NCBI GenBank assembly: GCA_964429805.1
Contig: CAYSDH010000003.1
Span: 44,479-108,478, forward strand
Length of the DNA stretch: 64,000 nt
Reading direction: 5' to 3'
Source: CAYSDH01 sp964429805
GTDB lineage: Bacteria > Bacteroidota > Bacteroidia > Flavobacteriales_D > JABDKJ01
Both the position numbers and the translations under genes were made by a program. Each line of letters opens with the position of its first letter. Position 1 is the first letter of the stretch. The notes below the pieces were generated by a model, which was not told the DNA's origin, did no database searches, and was given only the letters and a program-made list of their open reading frames with translations. Of the stretch, positions 18,958 to 28,209 are shown piece by piece.

Positions 18958-19501
18958 ACAAATAGAGCGCAAGAGTGATAGACCCGTAAAGCATTTTCTC
19001 AAAGCTATAGGCAGCCTTTAGAGGAGATCTGTAATTCACTGACATCTCTAAGTTTAATGGGTCACCCATTCGTGAAATATGGTAGGCCAAACCGAGGCTA
19101 GCGTCATACGATATAGGACTTGTTCTTTCGGTACGAGGCTGCCCTTTGAAGTCTAAAATCTGATAATCAACACCTAAAGACGAGACAGCGCGCAGCGGGC
19201 CATCAAGCACGTAATACTTGGCATAAACACCCGCTGTATTTACAGAAAAGGTCACCTCATTGCCTTGATTATATATAAACCCAAGTCGCCATCCAAAGGG
19301 AAGGTCGTCAGCTAAAGTGATGCCTTGAGAAAGGGAAACGAGATTTGCCGAGCCGATTTCGTGTCCGTATGAAAATGAGTAAAGCGTAGTCCAAGAGTCA
19401 ATGGTGTATGACTTCGGTTTTTCTTTGAGTTTTATATCTATCTGAGCATATCCGCAGAGCAACGCACAAGAAGCTAGGAAGGTAAGTATGGGCTTTGACA
19501 T
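18956..19501 (-). CDS. Small outer-membrane beta-barrel protein
   Basis: A 181-residue exported protein with a signal peptide (ILTFLASCALLCGYAQ) and about eight amphipathic strands (for example TLYSFSYGHEIGSANLVSL, YAKYYVLDGPLRAVSSLGVDYQ), ending in YGSITLALYL. Size and pattern suggest an eight-stranded outer-membrane barrel. I do not recognise a named family. Its start overlaps the stop of the upstream frameshifted barrel gene (ATGA at 19499-19502), so it is the last gene of a minus-strand set led by the metallo-hydrolase. It looks paralogous in layout to the broken genes at 16015 and 19501, but identity is low by eye. Confidence 0.7.
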   Translation of the reverse strand: MSKPILTFLASCALLCGYAQIDIKLKEKPKSYTIDSWTTLYSFSYGHEIGSANLVSLSQGITLADDLPFGWRLGFIYNQGNEVTFSVNTAGVYAKYYVLDGPLRAVSSLGVDYQILDFKGQPRTERTSPISYDASLGLAYHISRMGDPLNLEMSVNYRSPLKAAYSFEKMLYGSITLALYL

Positions 19502-20032
19502 CAGTAGGAGTATATGAGGCTAAATCCAGGCAAGAAACCCTTACTGCGGATTCTCGAATTGACGAACGGTTCATGGTATCTCACAAACAACTCTGCGCTT
19601 AAGAGATTACCGGCCAGGTTTATAGGGTGAGCCAAACCAGCTTCAAAACTATACTCCACATACAGGTCAGACCTTCTGGTATTTACGAAGACATCGCCAA
19701 TCATTATATCTATACCAACTTGGCCAAAAACTTTAATCGGTCCGTTGAGCGCATAGTCTCTGGCAAAACCACCTATTCCAAAACAAGTTATTGAAGTACT
19801 GATCTTGATTAATACTGAGTGTCATTCCAGCTAAAAAATTGTCGTAGTAGAATTCTCCTTGCTTGTACTGATATCTGATTTTTTCAAAGCCATCTGTAGC
19901 CACATTCAAACCTTGCGCTTTATAAAACTGAGGAAATCCACTAAATATTCGCTCGTTGCTGTAATGCTGGTCTTGAGCAGAAAGACTGTTTAACAAGGAG
20001 ACAACAAACCCCAGCATCAAAAGCCTCCTCAT
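19501..20032 (-). pseudogene. Small outer-membrane beta-barrel gene with a frameshift
   Basis: The 5' part (20032 to 19733) has a signal peptide (RLLMLGFVVSLLNSLSAQ) and reads as strands up to QYFNNLF, then turns into non-barrel sequence and stops. A one-base change at the TTTT run near 19781-19784 leads into GIGGFARDYALNGPIKVFG, which continues without break through the 3' part and ends in FSLIYSY at 19501. The restored product would have about 176 residues with a typical C-terminal aromatic residue. Its ATG overlaps the stop of the metallo-hydrolase gene. Either a real lesion or a sequencing slip is possible. Confidence 0.6.
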
Positions 20033-20877
20033 AGCTCACTGATTAACATGCTACTAGAATACTCGGGCCTCTTCGCTCCTTGCTTGATGGTGCAGCACTC
20101 ATTGACATCGTCATGTTCTAAAAACAACACATAGTCCTGTTCTGCCGCTTGGTGTAAAAAGGACTTTTTCTCACTCAATGTGATCAACGGACGAGTGTCA
20201 TAACCCATCACAAAAGGCAACGGGATGTGACCGATGCTTGGCAATAGATCTGCCATAAACACCACCGTTTTTCCCTTGTACTGAATGTGAGGCAGCATCT
20301 GACTATCTGTGTGCCCGTCAACAAAAAGCACATCTACTCCAGGGAAGACAGACTTCATATAGTCTCCTTCTCTGTCAATGAACTTTAACTGTCCACTCTC
20401 CTGAATGGGCGAGATATTTTCTTTTAAAAAAGAAGCTCTTTCTCTAGGGTTGGGCTCAGTGGCCCATTTCCAATGGCGCTCATTGCTCCAAAAAGTTGCG
20501 TTCTTAAATGCCGGTCTAAAATTGCCATTCGAATCTCGCTCTATCGCCCCTCCGCAATGATCAAAATGCAGGTGTGTCAAGAACACATCCGTGATATCAT
20601 CACGATGAAATCCCGCAGACTTGAGACTCTTGTCCAGACTATCATCTCCATGCAGATAGTAATGCCTTAAAAACTTCTCGTCTTGCTTATCACCTATGCC
20701 CGTATCAATAAGCATAAGCCGGTCACCATCTTCGATGAGTAAGCTCCGCATGGCCCACGAGCAAAGATTTTTATCATCGGGCGGATTAGTCCTTTGCCAT
20801 ATAGACTTTGGCACGACACCAAACATGGCGCCACCATCAAGCTTGAAATAACCGGTATTGATACTGTGTAAATTCAT
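20029..20877 (-). CDS. Metallo-beta-lactamase-fold hydrolase
   Basis: A 282-residue cytoplasmic protein of the MBL superfamily, closest in pattern to the lactonase/quorum-quenching type. The zinc motif HLHFDH is at 102-107 in VFLTHLHFDHCGG. Further metal ligands fit DGHTDSQMLPH (the third His region), FMADLLPSIGH (bridging Asp) and FLEHDD. There is no signal peptide. The substrate could be a lactone or another ester; sequence alone does not decide. It is the first gene of a set with two small barrel genes, coupled by ATGA. A TAATATTTGC motif lies just upstream of the ATG, suggesting a very short leader. Confidence 0.87.
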   Translation of the reverse strand: MNLHSINTGYFKLDGGAMFGVVPKSIWQRTNPPDDKNLCSWAMRSLLIEDGDRLMLIDTGIGDKQDEKFLRHYYLHGDDSLDKSLKSAGFHRDDITDVFLTHLHFDHCGGAIERDSNGNFRPAFKNATFWSNERHWKWATEPNPRERASFLKENISPIQESGQLKFIDREGDYMKSVFPGVDVLFVDGHTDSQMLPHIQYKGKTVVFMADLLPSIGHIPLPFVMGYDTRPLITLSEKKSFLHQAAEQDYVLFLEHDDVNECCTIKQGAKRPEYSSSMLISEL

Positions 20878-21016
20878 GTTGCAAATATTAGGTTGAAGTT
20901 ACGTCTTCAGCGTTGTCAGCACCTACCGATAACAAGCAATTCTTTTATAGCCAAAAGGTTGATAATTCCATTGAAGCGCAACGCATATCGTTTCAAAAGT
21001 GCAGAAATTGCAGTCC

Positions 21017-22372
21017 ATGAGAGTTCACTTTATTGCCATAGGCGGAGCGGCTATGCATAATCTAGCCATTGCGCTAAAACGAAAAGGATTTGAAGTCACC
21101 GGGTCTGATGACAAGATCTTTGACCCGTCAAAATCGCGTCTAGAAAAAGAAGGTTTATTACCGTCCGAATTTGGGTGGTTTCCCGAAAAATTAGACAGCT
21201 CTATTGACGCCATCATACTGGGCATGCATGCGCGAGAAGACAATCCGGAACTACTCAAAGCCCGCGAGATTGGCTTGACCGTTTACTCCTACCCTGAGTA
21301 TATCTACAATGAGACCAAAGACAAAAAACGTGTGGTGATTGGCGGTAGTCACGGCAAGACTTCCATCACCGCCATGATACTTCATGTGCTCAACGAATTG
21401 AAGATAGAGGCAGACTATATGGTCGGTGCTCAACTCGATGGATTTGACTGCATGGTCAAGCTGACAGACGAAGCGCCTATCGTCATTTTAGAAGGCGATG
21501 AGTACTTGTCTTCACCCATAGACAGAAGGCCAAAATTTCACTGGTATAAACCGCATACCGCATTACTTACAGGTGTGGCATGGGATCACATAAATGTCTT
21601 TCCTACGTTTGAGAATTACGTGTCGCAGTTTCAAATTTTTGCAGAATCAATTCTGGAAAATGGCACACTTGTGTACTATGAAGGTGATGAGCAACTCAGA
21701 AAAATTGTTGCTCAAATAGACCACATTACTTGTGCACCTTATGACAGTCCAACATACAGTATCAGCGATGGTATGACCTCCGTGTCTCATGCAGATGGCA
21801 GCACCGCGCTTCAGATTTTTGGAGAACATAACCTGCAAAACCTGAGTGGCGCTAGGCTAGTATGTAAAGACCTAGGTATTTCTGACCACGATTTTTACGA
21901 GTCTATGGCTTCTTTTTCAGGTGCCGCTAGAAGGTTGGAGCTGGTGAAGAGGACTGTATCAAGTGTGGTTTACAAAGACTTCGCGCACTCTCCATCAAAG
22001 CTTAAAGCGACCACCACAGCGCTCAAAGAGCAGTATCCAGATCGGCAGTTGATTGCCTGTATGGAGCTACACACCTTTAGTAGTCTAAACAAAGAGTTTT
22101 TGTCAGAGTACAATGGGGCCATGGCCAAAGCCGATAAAGCTTACGTGTATTTTGATCCGGCAGTAGTGGCACATAAAAAGTTAGAACCGGTCAGCAAAGA
22201 GGAGGTAGCTGAAGCTTTTGGTGGTCAAAACGTGACCGTATTTGAAGATGTATCGCAGATGCTTGAGCAATTAAGAAGCGAGAACTGGAATCAAAAAAAC
22301 CTGTTAATGATGAGTTCAGGTACCTTTAAAGGAACCAACTATCAGGACCTGGCCGAAGAGCTTATCGGTTGA
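21017..22372 (+). CDS. mpl: Mur ligase family protein (Mpl-like peptidoglycan ligase)
   Basis: A 451-residue cytoplasmic ATP-dependent ligase of the MurC/Mpl type. It has an N-terminal Rossmann motif (FIAIGGAAMHNLAIALKRKG), the ATP loop GGSHGKTS (about 109-116), the ligand region EGDEYLSS and the C-terminal ligase domain (VYKDFAHSPSKLKATTTALK). The DFAHSP motif and the start AIGGAAM are those of UDP-N-acetylmuramate:tripeptide ligases that recycle wall peptides. MurC itself is less likely because the protein lacks the MurC-type N-terminal HFIGIGGxGMS. I chose ATG 21017 over 20999 because MRVHFIAIGG is the usual start. It converges on DUF4199 with an 11-base overlap. Confidence 0.85.
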   Translation: MRVHFIAIGGAAMHNLAIALKRKGFEVTGSDDKIFDPSKSRLEKEGLLPSEFGWFPEKLDSSIDAIILGMHAREDNPELLKAREIGLTVYSYPEYIYNETKDKKRVVIGGSHGKTSITAMILHVLNELKIEADYMVGAQLDGFDCMVKLTDEAPIVILEGDEYLSSPIDRRPKFHWYKPHTALLTGVAWDHINVFPTFENYVSQFQIFAESILENGTLVYYEGDEQLRKIVAQIDHITCAPYDSPTYSISDGMTSVSHADGSTALQIFGEHNLQNLSGARLVCKDLGISDHDFYESMASFSGAARRLELVKRTVSSVVYKDFAHSPSKLKATTTALKEQYPDRQLIACMELHTFSSLNKEFLSEYNGAMAKADKAYVYFDPAVVAHKKLEPVSKEEVAEAFGGQNVTVFEDVSQMLEQLRSENWNQKNLLMMSSGTFKGTNYQDLAEELIG

Positions 22373-22904
22373 TGATTTTCATCATGCGCTGTTGAAAGAA
22401 GGTGGCGATAAGCGAATATATCAGGCCACCAATCACCATCATAAACAATGAGGTAGAGGCGATAAACCAAGGTGAAAAAAGAGAATGGGTTTCTTCCTTT
22501 TGCGTGGTAAAAAACTCTTCTTCAGTAAGGCTCCCGTCAGGTGAATATTCTGACTTGACCTCTTCCCAGCCACCACGCGCATCGATGCTTTCTTTTAGAG
22601 CTGTGTTGACCTCATCTATGCGCTGACCGATAAACTCTGCATCTACAAACTGGTAGAAGCAAAACATCAAAATAGCGACTATAAAGGAGTACAAACTGGC
22701 TGACCTCATGCCTATCTTGGCAACCTCAAGAAAAGGAAGTTGTTGATGCCTTACTTTACCTATGGCCACATACACTACTACTATCAGCAGTAACATATTA
22801 ACGAATAACGAGGCTGTAAACTCATTCTCAAAAAGGTCTGTACTGTTGACCAAAATTCTGAATGCGAACCACCCTAAGGCGAGGTATATGGCTGTGTTTT
22901 TCAT
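22362..22904 (-). CDS. DUF4199 family membrane protein
   Basis: A 180-residue inner-membrane protein with four predicted helices: about 5-19, 32-50, 67-88 and 147-170. A charged loop of about 55 residues between helices 3 and 4 contains VNTALKESIDARGGWEEVKSE. This layout matches DUF4199, a Bacteroidota family of unknown function. The gene starts four bases after the rho terminator and overlaps the mpl stop by 11 bases on the opposite strand, so there is no room for a terminator between the convergent genes. Regulation is not apparent. Confidence 0.8.
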   Translation of the reverse strand: MKNTAIYLALGWFAFRILVNSTDLFENEFTASLFVNMLLLIVVVYVAIGKVRHQQLPFLEVAKIGMRSASLYSFIVAILMFCFYQFVDAEFIGQRIDEVNTALKESIDARGGWEEVKSEYSPDGSLTEEEFFTTQKEETHSLFSPWFIASTSLFMMVIGGLIYSLIATFFQQRMMKIINR

Positions 22905-22907
22905 GGC

Positions 22908-22945
22908 AAGAAAAAGCCCCGTCTAGCTTGAGGCCAGACGGGGCT
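22908..22945 (-). terminator. Intrinsic terminator after rho
   Basis: On the minus strand AGCCCCGTCT (22945-22936 paired with 22924-22915) forms a ten-pair GC-rich stem, with a second short pairing in the loop, followed by CTTTTT. The gene for the alternative termination factor Rho thus ends at a Rho-independent signal. Confidence 0.88.
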
Positions 22946-22957
22946 AACTATTCGTTT

Positions 22958-24508
22958 TTATCCGTTCATGCTCACCAAGAACTCTTCGTTACTCTTGGTG
23001 TCCATAATTCTGTCTCTCACGAAGTCCATCGCTTCGATAGGATTCATATCAGCAAGATGCTTTCTAAGAATCCAGATACGCTGAAGCGACTCTTTGTCCA
23101 TGAGTAAGTCTTCTTTTCTAGTTCCAGAAGCAGTGATGTCAATGGCTGGGTAAACTCTTCTGTTGGCCAACTTACGATCCAATTGAAGCTCCATGTTACC
23201 CGTTCCTTTGAACTCTTCAAAGATTACCTCATCCATCTTAGACCCTGTCTCTGTGAGCGCAGTGGCTAGGATAGTAAGTGAGCCTCCGTTTTCAATCTTT
23301 CTGGCCGCACCAAAGAAGCTCTTTGGTTTCTGCAGTGCATTAGCATCTACACCACCTGTAAGTACTTTACCTGATGCAGGTGAAACAGTGTTATATGCTC
23401 TTGCTAAACGCGTGATAGAATCTAGAAGTATGCACACATCATGTCCACACTCCACCATTCTTTTCGCTTTCTCCAACACGATGTTGGCAATCTTCACGTG
23501 GCGGTCAGCAGGCTCATCAAACGTAGAGGCAACTACTTCTGCATTTACGCTGCGCGCCATGTCTGTAACTTCCTCCGGACGCTCATCAATCAAGAGGATG
23601 ATGAGATACATCTCTGGGTGGTTTGCCGCAATGGCATTGGCCACATCTTTAAGTAAGACTGTCTTACCCGTCTTTGGTTGGGCGACAATCATACCTCTTT
23701 GCCCCTTACCGATTGGCGCAAACATGTCCATGATTCTAGTCGACACATTGCTATTGTCACCAGCCAAGTTTAATTTTTGGTCTGGGAAAAGTGGTGTCAA
23801 ATATTTGAATGGCACACGGTCTCTCACAAATTGTGGGTCACGTCCGTTAATGCTCTCTACTTGGATAAGTGGAAAATACTTCTCACCAGACTTCGGAGGG
23901 CGGATGTGTCCTTTGACAGTATCTCCAGTCTTCAATCCAAAGAGTTTGATTTGAGATTGAGATACATACACGTCATCTGGACTGTTCATGTAGTTGTAAT
24001 CCGAAGACCTCAAGAATCCGTATCCATCGCTCATGATTTCGAGCACTCCTTCTTGAAGGATTAGTCCATCAAAATTATACCCGTACTCTTCTTTCTTAGG
24101 CTCTTTCTTTTCTCTACGCTCTCCGTTTTCACGGCCATTGCGCTTGTCTCTTCGATCTCCACGATTGTCTCCGCGATCGTCTTTCTTGTCTTGACGTCCA
24201 TTTTTAGAATCTGAACGTGATTCTTTTTTCGACTCTTTTTTGTCCTTCGCTTCCTTGTCGTCTTTCTTTACTTTAGAGTCGACTTTTTTATCATCAGAAG
24301 AAGACTTTGCTTCTTTTTTCTCAACTGGCTTTGATTCTGTCTTAGGCTCAGCTTTTTTCTTTGGCGCAGGCTTCAGTGCTTGCTCGTCAAGAATTTTATA
24401 GATGATCTCTTGTTTCTTGAGGTTCTTGAAGTTCTTTATCTCGAGACCTTCAGCGATCTCTTGGAGTTCGGTAACTTTTTTACCGCTCAACTCAATAATA
24501 TCGTACAT
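22958..24508 (-). CDS. rho: Transcription termination factor Rho
   Basis: A 516-residue hexameric RNA-dependent ATPase that ends transcription at unstructured RNA. The N-terminal Rho_N domain (1-45, with [21 protein letters not shown] sequence) is followed by a Lys/Glu/Asp/Arg-rich insert at about 46-145. A cold-shock RNA-binding domain (about 148-215, [20 protein letters not shown]) and the ATPase come next, with Walker A PKTGKT, Walker [16 protein letters not shown] and the Q/R loops [12 protein letters not shown]. Long charged inserts are common in Rho of Bacteroidota. A small hairpin lies in the leader at 24553-24568. DUF4293, transcribed divergently, is its usual neighbour in the phylum. 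Confidence 0.96.
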   Translation of the reverse strand: MYDIIELSGKKVTELQEIAEGLEIKNFKNLKKQEIIYKILDEQALKPAPKKKAEPKTESKPVEKKEAKSSSDDKKVDSKVKKDDKEAKDKKESKKESRSDSKNGRQDKKDDRGDNRGDRRDKRNGRENGERREKKEPKKEEYGYNFDGLILQEGVLEIMSDGYGFLRSSDYNYMNSPDDVYVSQSQIKLFGLKTGDTVKGHIRPPKSGEKYFPLIQVESINGRDPQFVRDRVPFKYLTPLFPDQKLNLAGDNSNVSTRIMDMFAPIGKGQRGMIVAQPKTGKTVLLKDVANAIAANHPEMYLIILLIDERPEEVTDMARSVNAEVVASTFDEPADRHVKIANIVLEKAKRMVECGHDVCILLDSITRLARAYNTVSPASGKVLTGGVDANALQKPKSFFGAARKIENGGSLTILATALTETGSKMDEVIFEEFKGTGNMELQLDRKLANRRVYPAIDITASGTRKEDLLMDKESLQRIWILRKHLADMNPIEAMDFVRDRIMDTKSNEEFLVSMNG

Positions 24509-24552
24509 GTGTGGGGTTATGAATGAAAGATGTATTTAAAAGAAATTGGGGA

Positions 24553-24568
24553 TTCCACCGAGGTGGAA
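24553..24568. other. Perfect hairpin in the rho leader
   Basis: TTCCACC-GA-GGTGGAA is a seven-base perfect inverted repeat, 45 bases upstream of the rho start, with no T-run. It could be an operator, an RNA hairpin in the rho leader, or chance. Confidence 0.4.
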
Positions 24569-24739
24569 GTGTTTATTTGGTCGTTTGCAGAATGCCTCTG
24601 ACCGATTCGAGAGCAATTATACGACAATTATAAATCAACTAACAAAGGGCTTGACAAATTTATTTCCAATCCTTGTTGATTCTGCACCCCTAAAGTCAAT
24701 GTCGATCATTCGTATATTGGCCCTGATTTATACCGATTT

Positions 24740-25201
24740 ATGATACAAAGAATCCAAACTGTTTACCTCTTCTTGGCACTAGCCTGCCTTCTGCTCATGT
24801 TTGCTTTTCCGATAGCAGAGTTTAATGCGAAGTATCTGCTTGATGTGACTGGCGCCTTTTTACTGGACCGCTCGCAGACCATAGACACGCTCTTGCCTTT
24901 CCCGATGTATTATATAGTAGTCTCGCTCGCTGGGCTTCTTTTGTTTTGCATTTTGCAGTATAGGAACAGGAAGCAACAGATTACACTGTGCTGGTTGTCG
25001 TACATATTGATATTAGGTTTGGTGGTGTTACTATACTTAAGTGTAGACCACATTGTGGCTAATCTGCAAGACGCGACCGCCCCTGTGGCTTATGGCGTGT
25101 CGACTTACCTGCCAGTAGTTGCACTTGTTTTTGTGTTTTTGGCCAAAAGAGCCATTAAGAAAGATGAGTTACTTGTGAGCTCTCAAGACCGCTTGCGATA
25201 A
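24740..25201 (+). CDS. DUF4293 family membrane protein
   Basis: A 153-residue inner-membrane protein with four helices (about 5-25, 55-74, 80-99 and 117-137) starting with MIQRIQTVYLFLALACLLLMF. The MIQRIQTxYLxL start is the mark of DUF4293, found next to rho across Bacteroidota; the function is unknown. The gene is divergent from rho across a 231-base gap. The TonB-dependent receptor follows after 17 bases and may be read from the same message. A near-consensus TATATTGG lies shortly upstream of the start. Confidence 0.83.
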   Translation: MIQRIQTVYLFLALACLLLMFAFPIAEFNAKYLLDVTGAFLLDRSQTIDTLLPFPMYYIVVSLAGLLLFCILQYRNRKQQITLCWLSYILILGLVVLLYLSVDHIVANLQDATAPVAYGVSTYLPVVALVFVFLAKRAIKKDELLVSSQDRLR

Positions 25202-25218
25202 ACCATTAAAACTTAGTC

Positions 25219-28170
25219 ATGATGAAGAGTTTCCTGAAATTTATGCTGGGTATTATCTGTGCCACTTTGTGTTGCAGCCAGTTGTGTGGACAAAGCACCA
25301 TGAAAGGTAAAGTAGTGGATAAGAATGATGGCTTCTCGCTACCGGGAGCGGCCGTAATTATTGAAGGAACCAACACTGGAGTCACCACAGACATGGATGG
25401 CAACTTTGAGTTGAGCACTACCGAGTCTTTACCTCTCAACTTAACCATCTCTTTTTTGGGCTACAGGACGTCAACCTTTTTAGTTACTGAAGAAAACAAG
25501 AGTGAAATCTTTGTCAAACTTGGCTCTGATGCGGTGCTTATGGATGCGGTGGAAGTAAAGGCGCAGCGCGTATCAGAAAAGCAAAGACAAGCAGCACTGA
25601 CTGTAGAAACCATGGATGTCCTCGCCATCAAAGAAGCGGCTTCAGGTGATTTTTACGAGAGTTTGGGCGCCTTAAAAGATGTAGACGTGACCTCTGCCTC
25701 ATTAGGTTTTAAAGTGATTAATACGCGTGGTTTCAACTCGACATCTCCAGTTAGAAGTCTCCAAATTATTGACCTGTGTGACAATCAATCACCCGGGTTA
25801 AACTTTTCGCTTGGAAACTTTCTAGGTACTTCAGACTTGGACTTAAAGTCAGTGGAGATTGTAGCAGGAGCCAGTTCTGCTTACTACGGCCCAGGCGCCT
25901 TCAACGGAGTGGTGAGCATGACCACCAAAGACCCTTTTCAATTTCCAGGTGTGTCAATGGAGCTAAAATTTGGAGAAAGAGCACTAGTCAAAAGAGCCGT
26001 CAGAATAGCTGCCACAGAGGGAAAAGCAAAGCGATTTGGATGGAAACTGAACCTGCTGAGATTTGAAGCAAACGACTGGGAAGCGACAAACTACGACCCT
26101 ATTCAAGGATCAAGCCTCGGTGCCGATCACCCTTTCGGATTTGATGCAGTAAACATCTATGGAGATGAAGATGTCAGTTTTAACAATGACAATTCAGACA
26201 ACCTATTACCAACAAGTCTTGGCGGCCGTCCGGGACTAACAAGATTTTTAAGAAATGGGTATCGAGAAAACGACTTACTGGACTACGATACGGACAACAG
26301 CAAGTTTAACACGGGTCTTTACTACAAGCTCAATGACAAAATAACTACCAACTATAGTTTCAGCTACAGTACTGGCAATACCATCTACCAAGGGGATAAC
26401 AGATATGCGTTGAGAGGCATAGAGTTTTTTCAGCACAAACTAGAAATAGGTGAAAAAGGAAAGTGGTTTTTAAGAGGCTACAGAACTTCTGAAGATGCGG
26501 GTGACACCTATGATGTAGTGACCACTGCGCTTCGCATGCAAGAGGCGCAATCAAATAATGCCGATTGGAATACGAATTACTTGACTTTTTGGAGTCAAAA
26601 CATTGTGCCAATTTTGGAAGCTACTGGAGTTCCTGACTCCTTGTTTCAGCATGTTCTTGCTCAAGGCTATTCAGACCCAGACTCTTCGCTGGCCCTTTAC
26701 AATCAGTTGTCTTTAGATTGGATTAATAACAATACAGACTTCTTCTCTAATCTTCACCAACAAAACCTAGAGACTACAAACTCGCTTAATGACCAGTTTA
26801 TTCAGTCTTATTATGAGCCAGGAACAGCACGGTTTGACTCATTATTTAATTCCATCACCCAGCGCACATTTACCGAAGGTGGTTCTAGATTTTTTGACAA
26901 ATCTAAGCTGAGTCACATTGCCGGTGAGTACAAGTTTGAGTGGAATGACATTGACTTTACTGTGGGTGGAAATGCAAGATTCTACAGTCCAGATAGTCGT
27001 GGAACGATATTCAGCGATACGCTCTCATATATTTATGCCAAAGATTCGCTCGGCAATAACATCTTAGTGGATGGGCAGCGAGTTAAACTCGACTCTTCAC
27101 GCGTGAGTATCAGAAACAGTGAGTGGGGCTCATACTTTGGTTTAGAAAAGAAGTTTAAGGAAGAAAAGTTGATCACCAATGCCACGGTGAGGCTTGACAA
27201 AAATCAAAATTTTGACCCTCTCTTATCGCCAGCCGTATCGTTGGTCTATGTGCCAGACGATAAGAACACCTATCGACTGAGTTTTTCTTCGGCCATTAGA
27301 AATCCAACGCTGGCAGATCAATACCTCTTTTATAATGTCGGGAGGGCCATTCTGCTCGGTAACATAGACGGTCGATTTGAACAGGGCAATGACTCACTCA
27401 TTACCATTGATTCATTTTCAGACTTTAGAACAAACTTAGACCGAGACACCTTACAGTATTTTAATGTAGAATCCATCAGGCCAGAGCAAGTCAGAACTGT
27501 GGAGGCGGGATACAGAGGTAAACTCTCTGAAGAACTCTATGTGGACCTTGGCGCATATTACAGTCGCTACACAGACTTCATCGGATTTGAACTCGGCATT
27601 AGTGCTTTTGTAGACCCGGTGCAAAACACTGCGCCTACCAATGTTCAGGTGTATAGAGTAGCATCTAATGCCAAGTCTATAGTGACCACTTCTGGTTTTA
27701 GCCTGGGAATGAATTACTACTTCAAGAAAAGCTCGCTGAGCGGTAATTACAGCTTTAATGAATTGGTAAGCGGTGATGACGACCCTATTATTCCAGCCTT
27801 TAATACGCCAAAGAACAAATTTAACTTAGGCTTGAGCGCAAGAGAGCTGATGCTGTTTAAAAAGATACCGCACTTCGGATATGGTATAAACTATAAGTGG
27901 ATTCAAGGATTCCTATTTGAGGGGTCGCCCCAGTTTACGGGAAGCATACCTACTTATGATATGCTCGATGCGCAAGTCAATGTGTTCTTTCCGCAAATCA
28001 GCACTACGCTTAAGATAGGGGGAAGCAACATACTCGGCATTAGACCACTATTCGCCAAAGGAGTTGAAAACAGACTCGAACGTGCTTTTGACAACAAAAA
28101 CCTCCAAGTTTACGGTGGCCCATCAGTAGGAAGGTTGCTTTATGTTTCCTTCCAGATTGATTTGAAATAG
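25219..28170 (+). CDS. TonB-dependent receptor with carboxypeptidase-like regulatory domain
   Basis: A 983-residue outer-membrane active transporter. The signal peptide ends near residue 25 (CCSQLCGQS). A CarboxypepD_reg-like beta-sandwich occupies about 28-115 (GKVVDKNDGFSLPGAAVIIEG). The plug domain follows (about 118-255, VINTRGFNSTSPVRSLQIID and IVAGASSAYYGPGAFNGVV), and then the 22-strand barrel, ending in LLYVSFQIDLK. It takes up a ligand too big for porins, driven by TonB; the ligand is unknown. No SusD gene is adjacent. Instead a T9SS-exported hydrolase-fold protein follows after 39 bases, which suggests the two work on the same ligand. It starts 17 bases after DUF4293. Confidence 0.92.
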   Translation: MMKSFLKFMLGIICATLCCSQLCGQSTMKGKVVDKNDGFSLPGAAVIIEGTNTGVTTDMDGNFELSTTESLPLNLTISFLGYRTSTFLVTEENKSEIFVKLGSDAVLMDAVEVKAQRVSEKQRQAALTVETMDVLAIKEAASGDFYESLGALKDVDVTSASLGFKVINTRGFNSTSPVRSLQIIDLCDNQSPGLNFSLGNFLGTSDLDLKSVEIVAGASSAYYGPGAFNGVVSMTTKDPFQFPGVSMELKFGERALVKRAVRIAATEGKAKRFGWKLNLLRFEANDWEATNYDPIQGSSLGADHPFGFDAVNIYGDEDVSFNNDNSDNLLPTSLGGRPGLTRFLRNGYRENDLLDYDTDNSKFNTGLYYKLNDKITTNYSFSYSTGNTIYQGDNRYALRGIEFFQHKLEIGEKGKWFLRGYRTSEDAGDTYDVVTTALRMQEAQSNNADWNTNYLTFWSQNIVPILEATGVPDSLFQHVLAQGYSDPDSSLALYNQLSLDWINNNTDFFSNLHQQNLETTNSLNDQFIQSYYEPGTARFDSLFNSITQRTFTEGGSRFFDKSKLSHIAGEYKFEWNDIDFTVGGNARFYSPDSRGTIFSDTLSYIYAKDSLGNNILVDGQRVKLDSSRVSIRNSEWGSYFGLEKKFKEEKLITNATVRLDKNQNFDPLLSPAVSLVYVPDDKNTYRLSFSSAIRNPTLADQYLFYNVGRAILLGNIDGRFEQGNDSLITIDSFSDFRTNLDRDTLQYFNVESIRPEQVRTVEAGYRGKLSEELYVDLGAYYSRYTDFIGFELGISAFVDPVQNTAPTNVQVYRVASNAKSIVTTSGFSLGMNYYFKKSSLSGNYSFNELVSGDDDPIIPAFNTPKNKFNLGLSARELMLFKKIPHFGYGINYKWIQGFLFEGSPQFTGSIPTYDMLDAQVNVFFPQISTTLKIGGSNILGIRPLFAKGVENRLERAFDNKNLQVYGGPSVGRLLYVSFQIDLK

Positions 28171-28209
28171 TACTTTAGGAGGCACATTTACTATAAAACA
28201 GATTTTGAG

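Noticed and set aside
23193..23954. 253-residue plus-strand open frame inside rho
   Set aside because: It is antisense to highly conserved Rho ATPase sequence and has no recognisable fold.
24509..24739. tRNA or riboswitch in the rho-DUF4293 gap
   Set aside because: No cloverleaf or known aptamer pattern; only the short hairpin stands out.
28175..28180. AGGAGG as ribosome site for the 28210 gene
   Set aside because: It lies 30 bases before the ATG, and Bacteroidota depend little on such sites.
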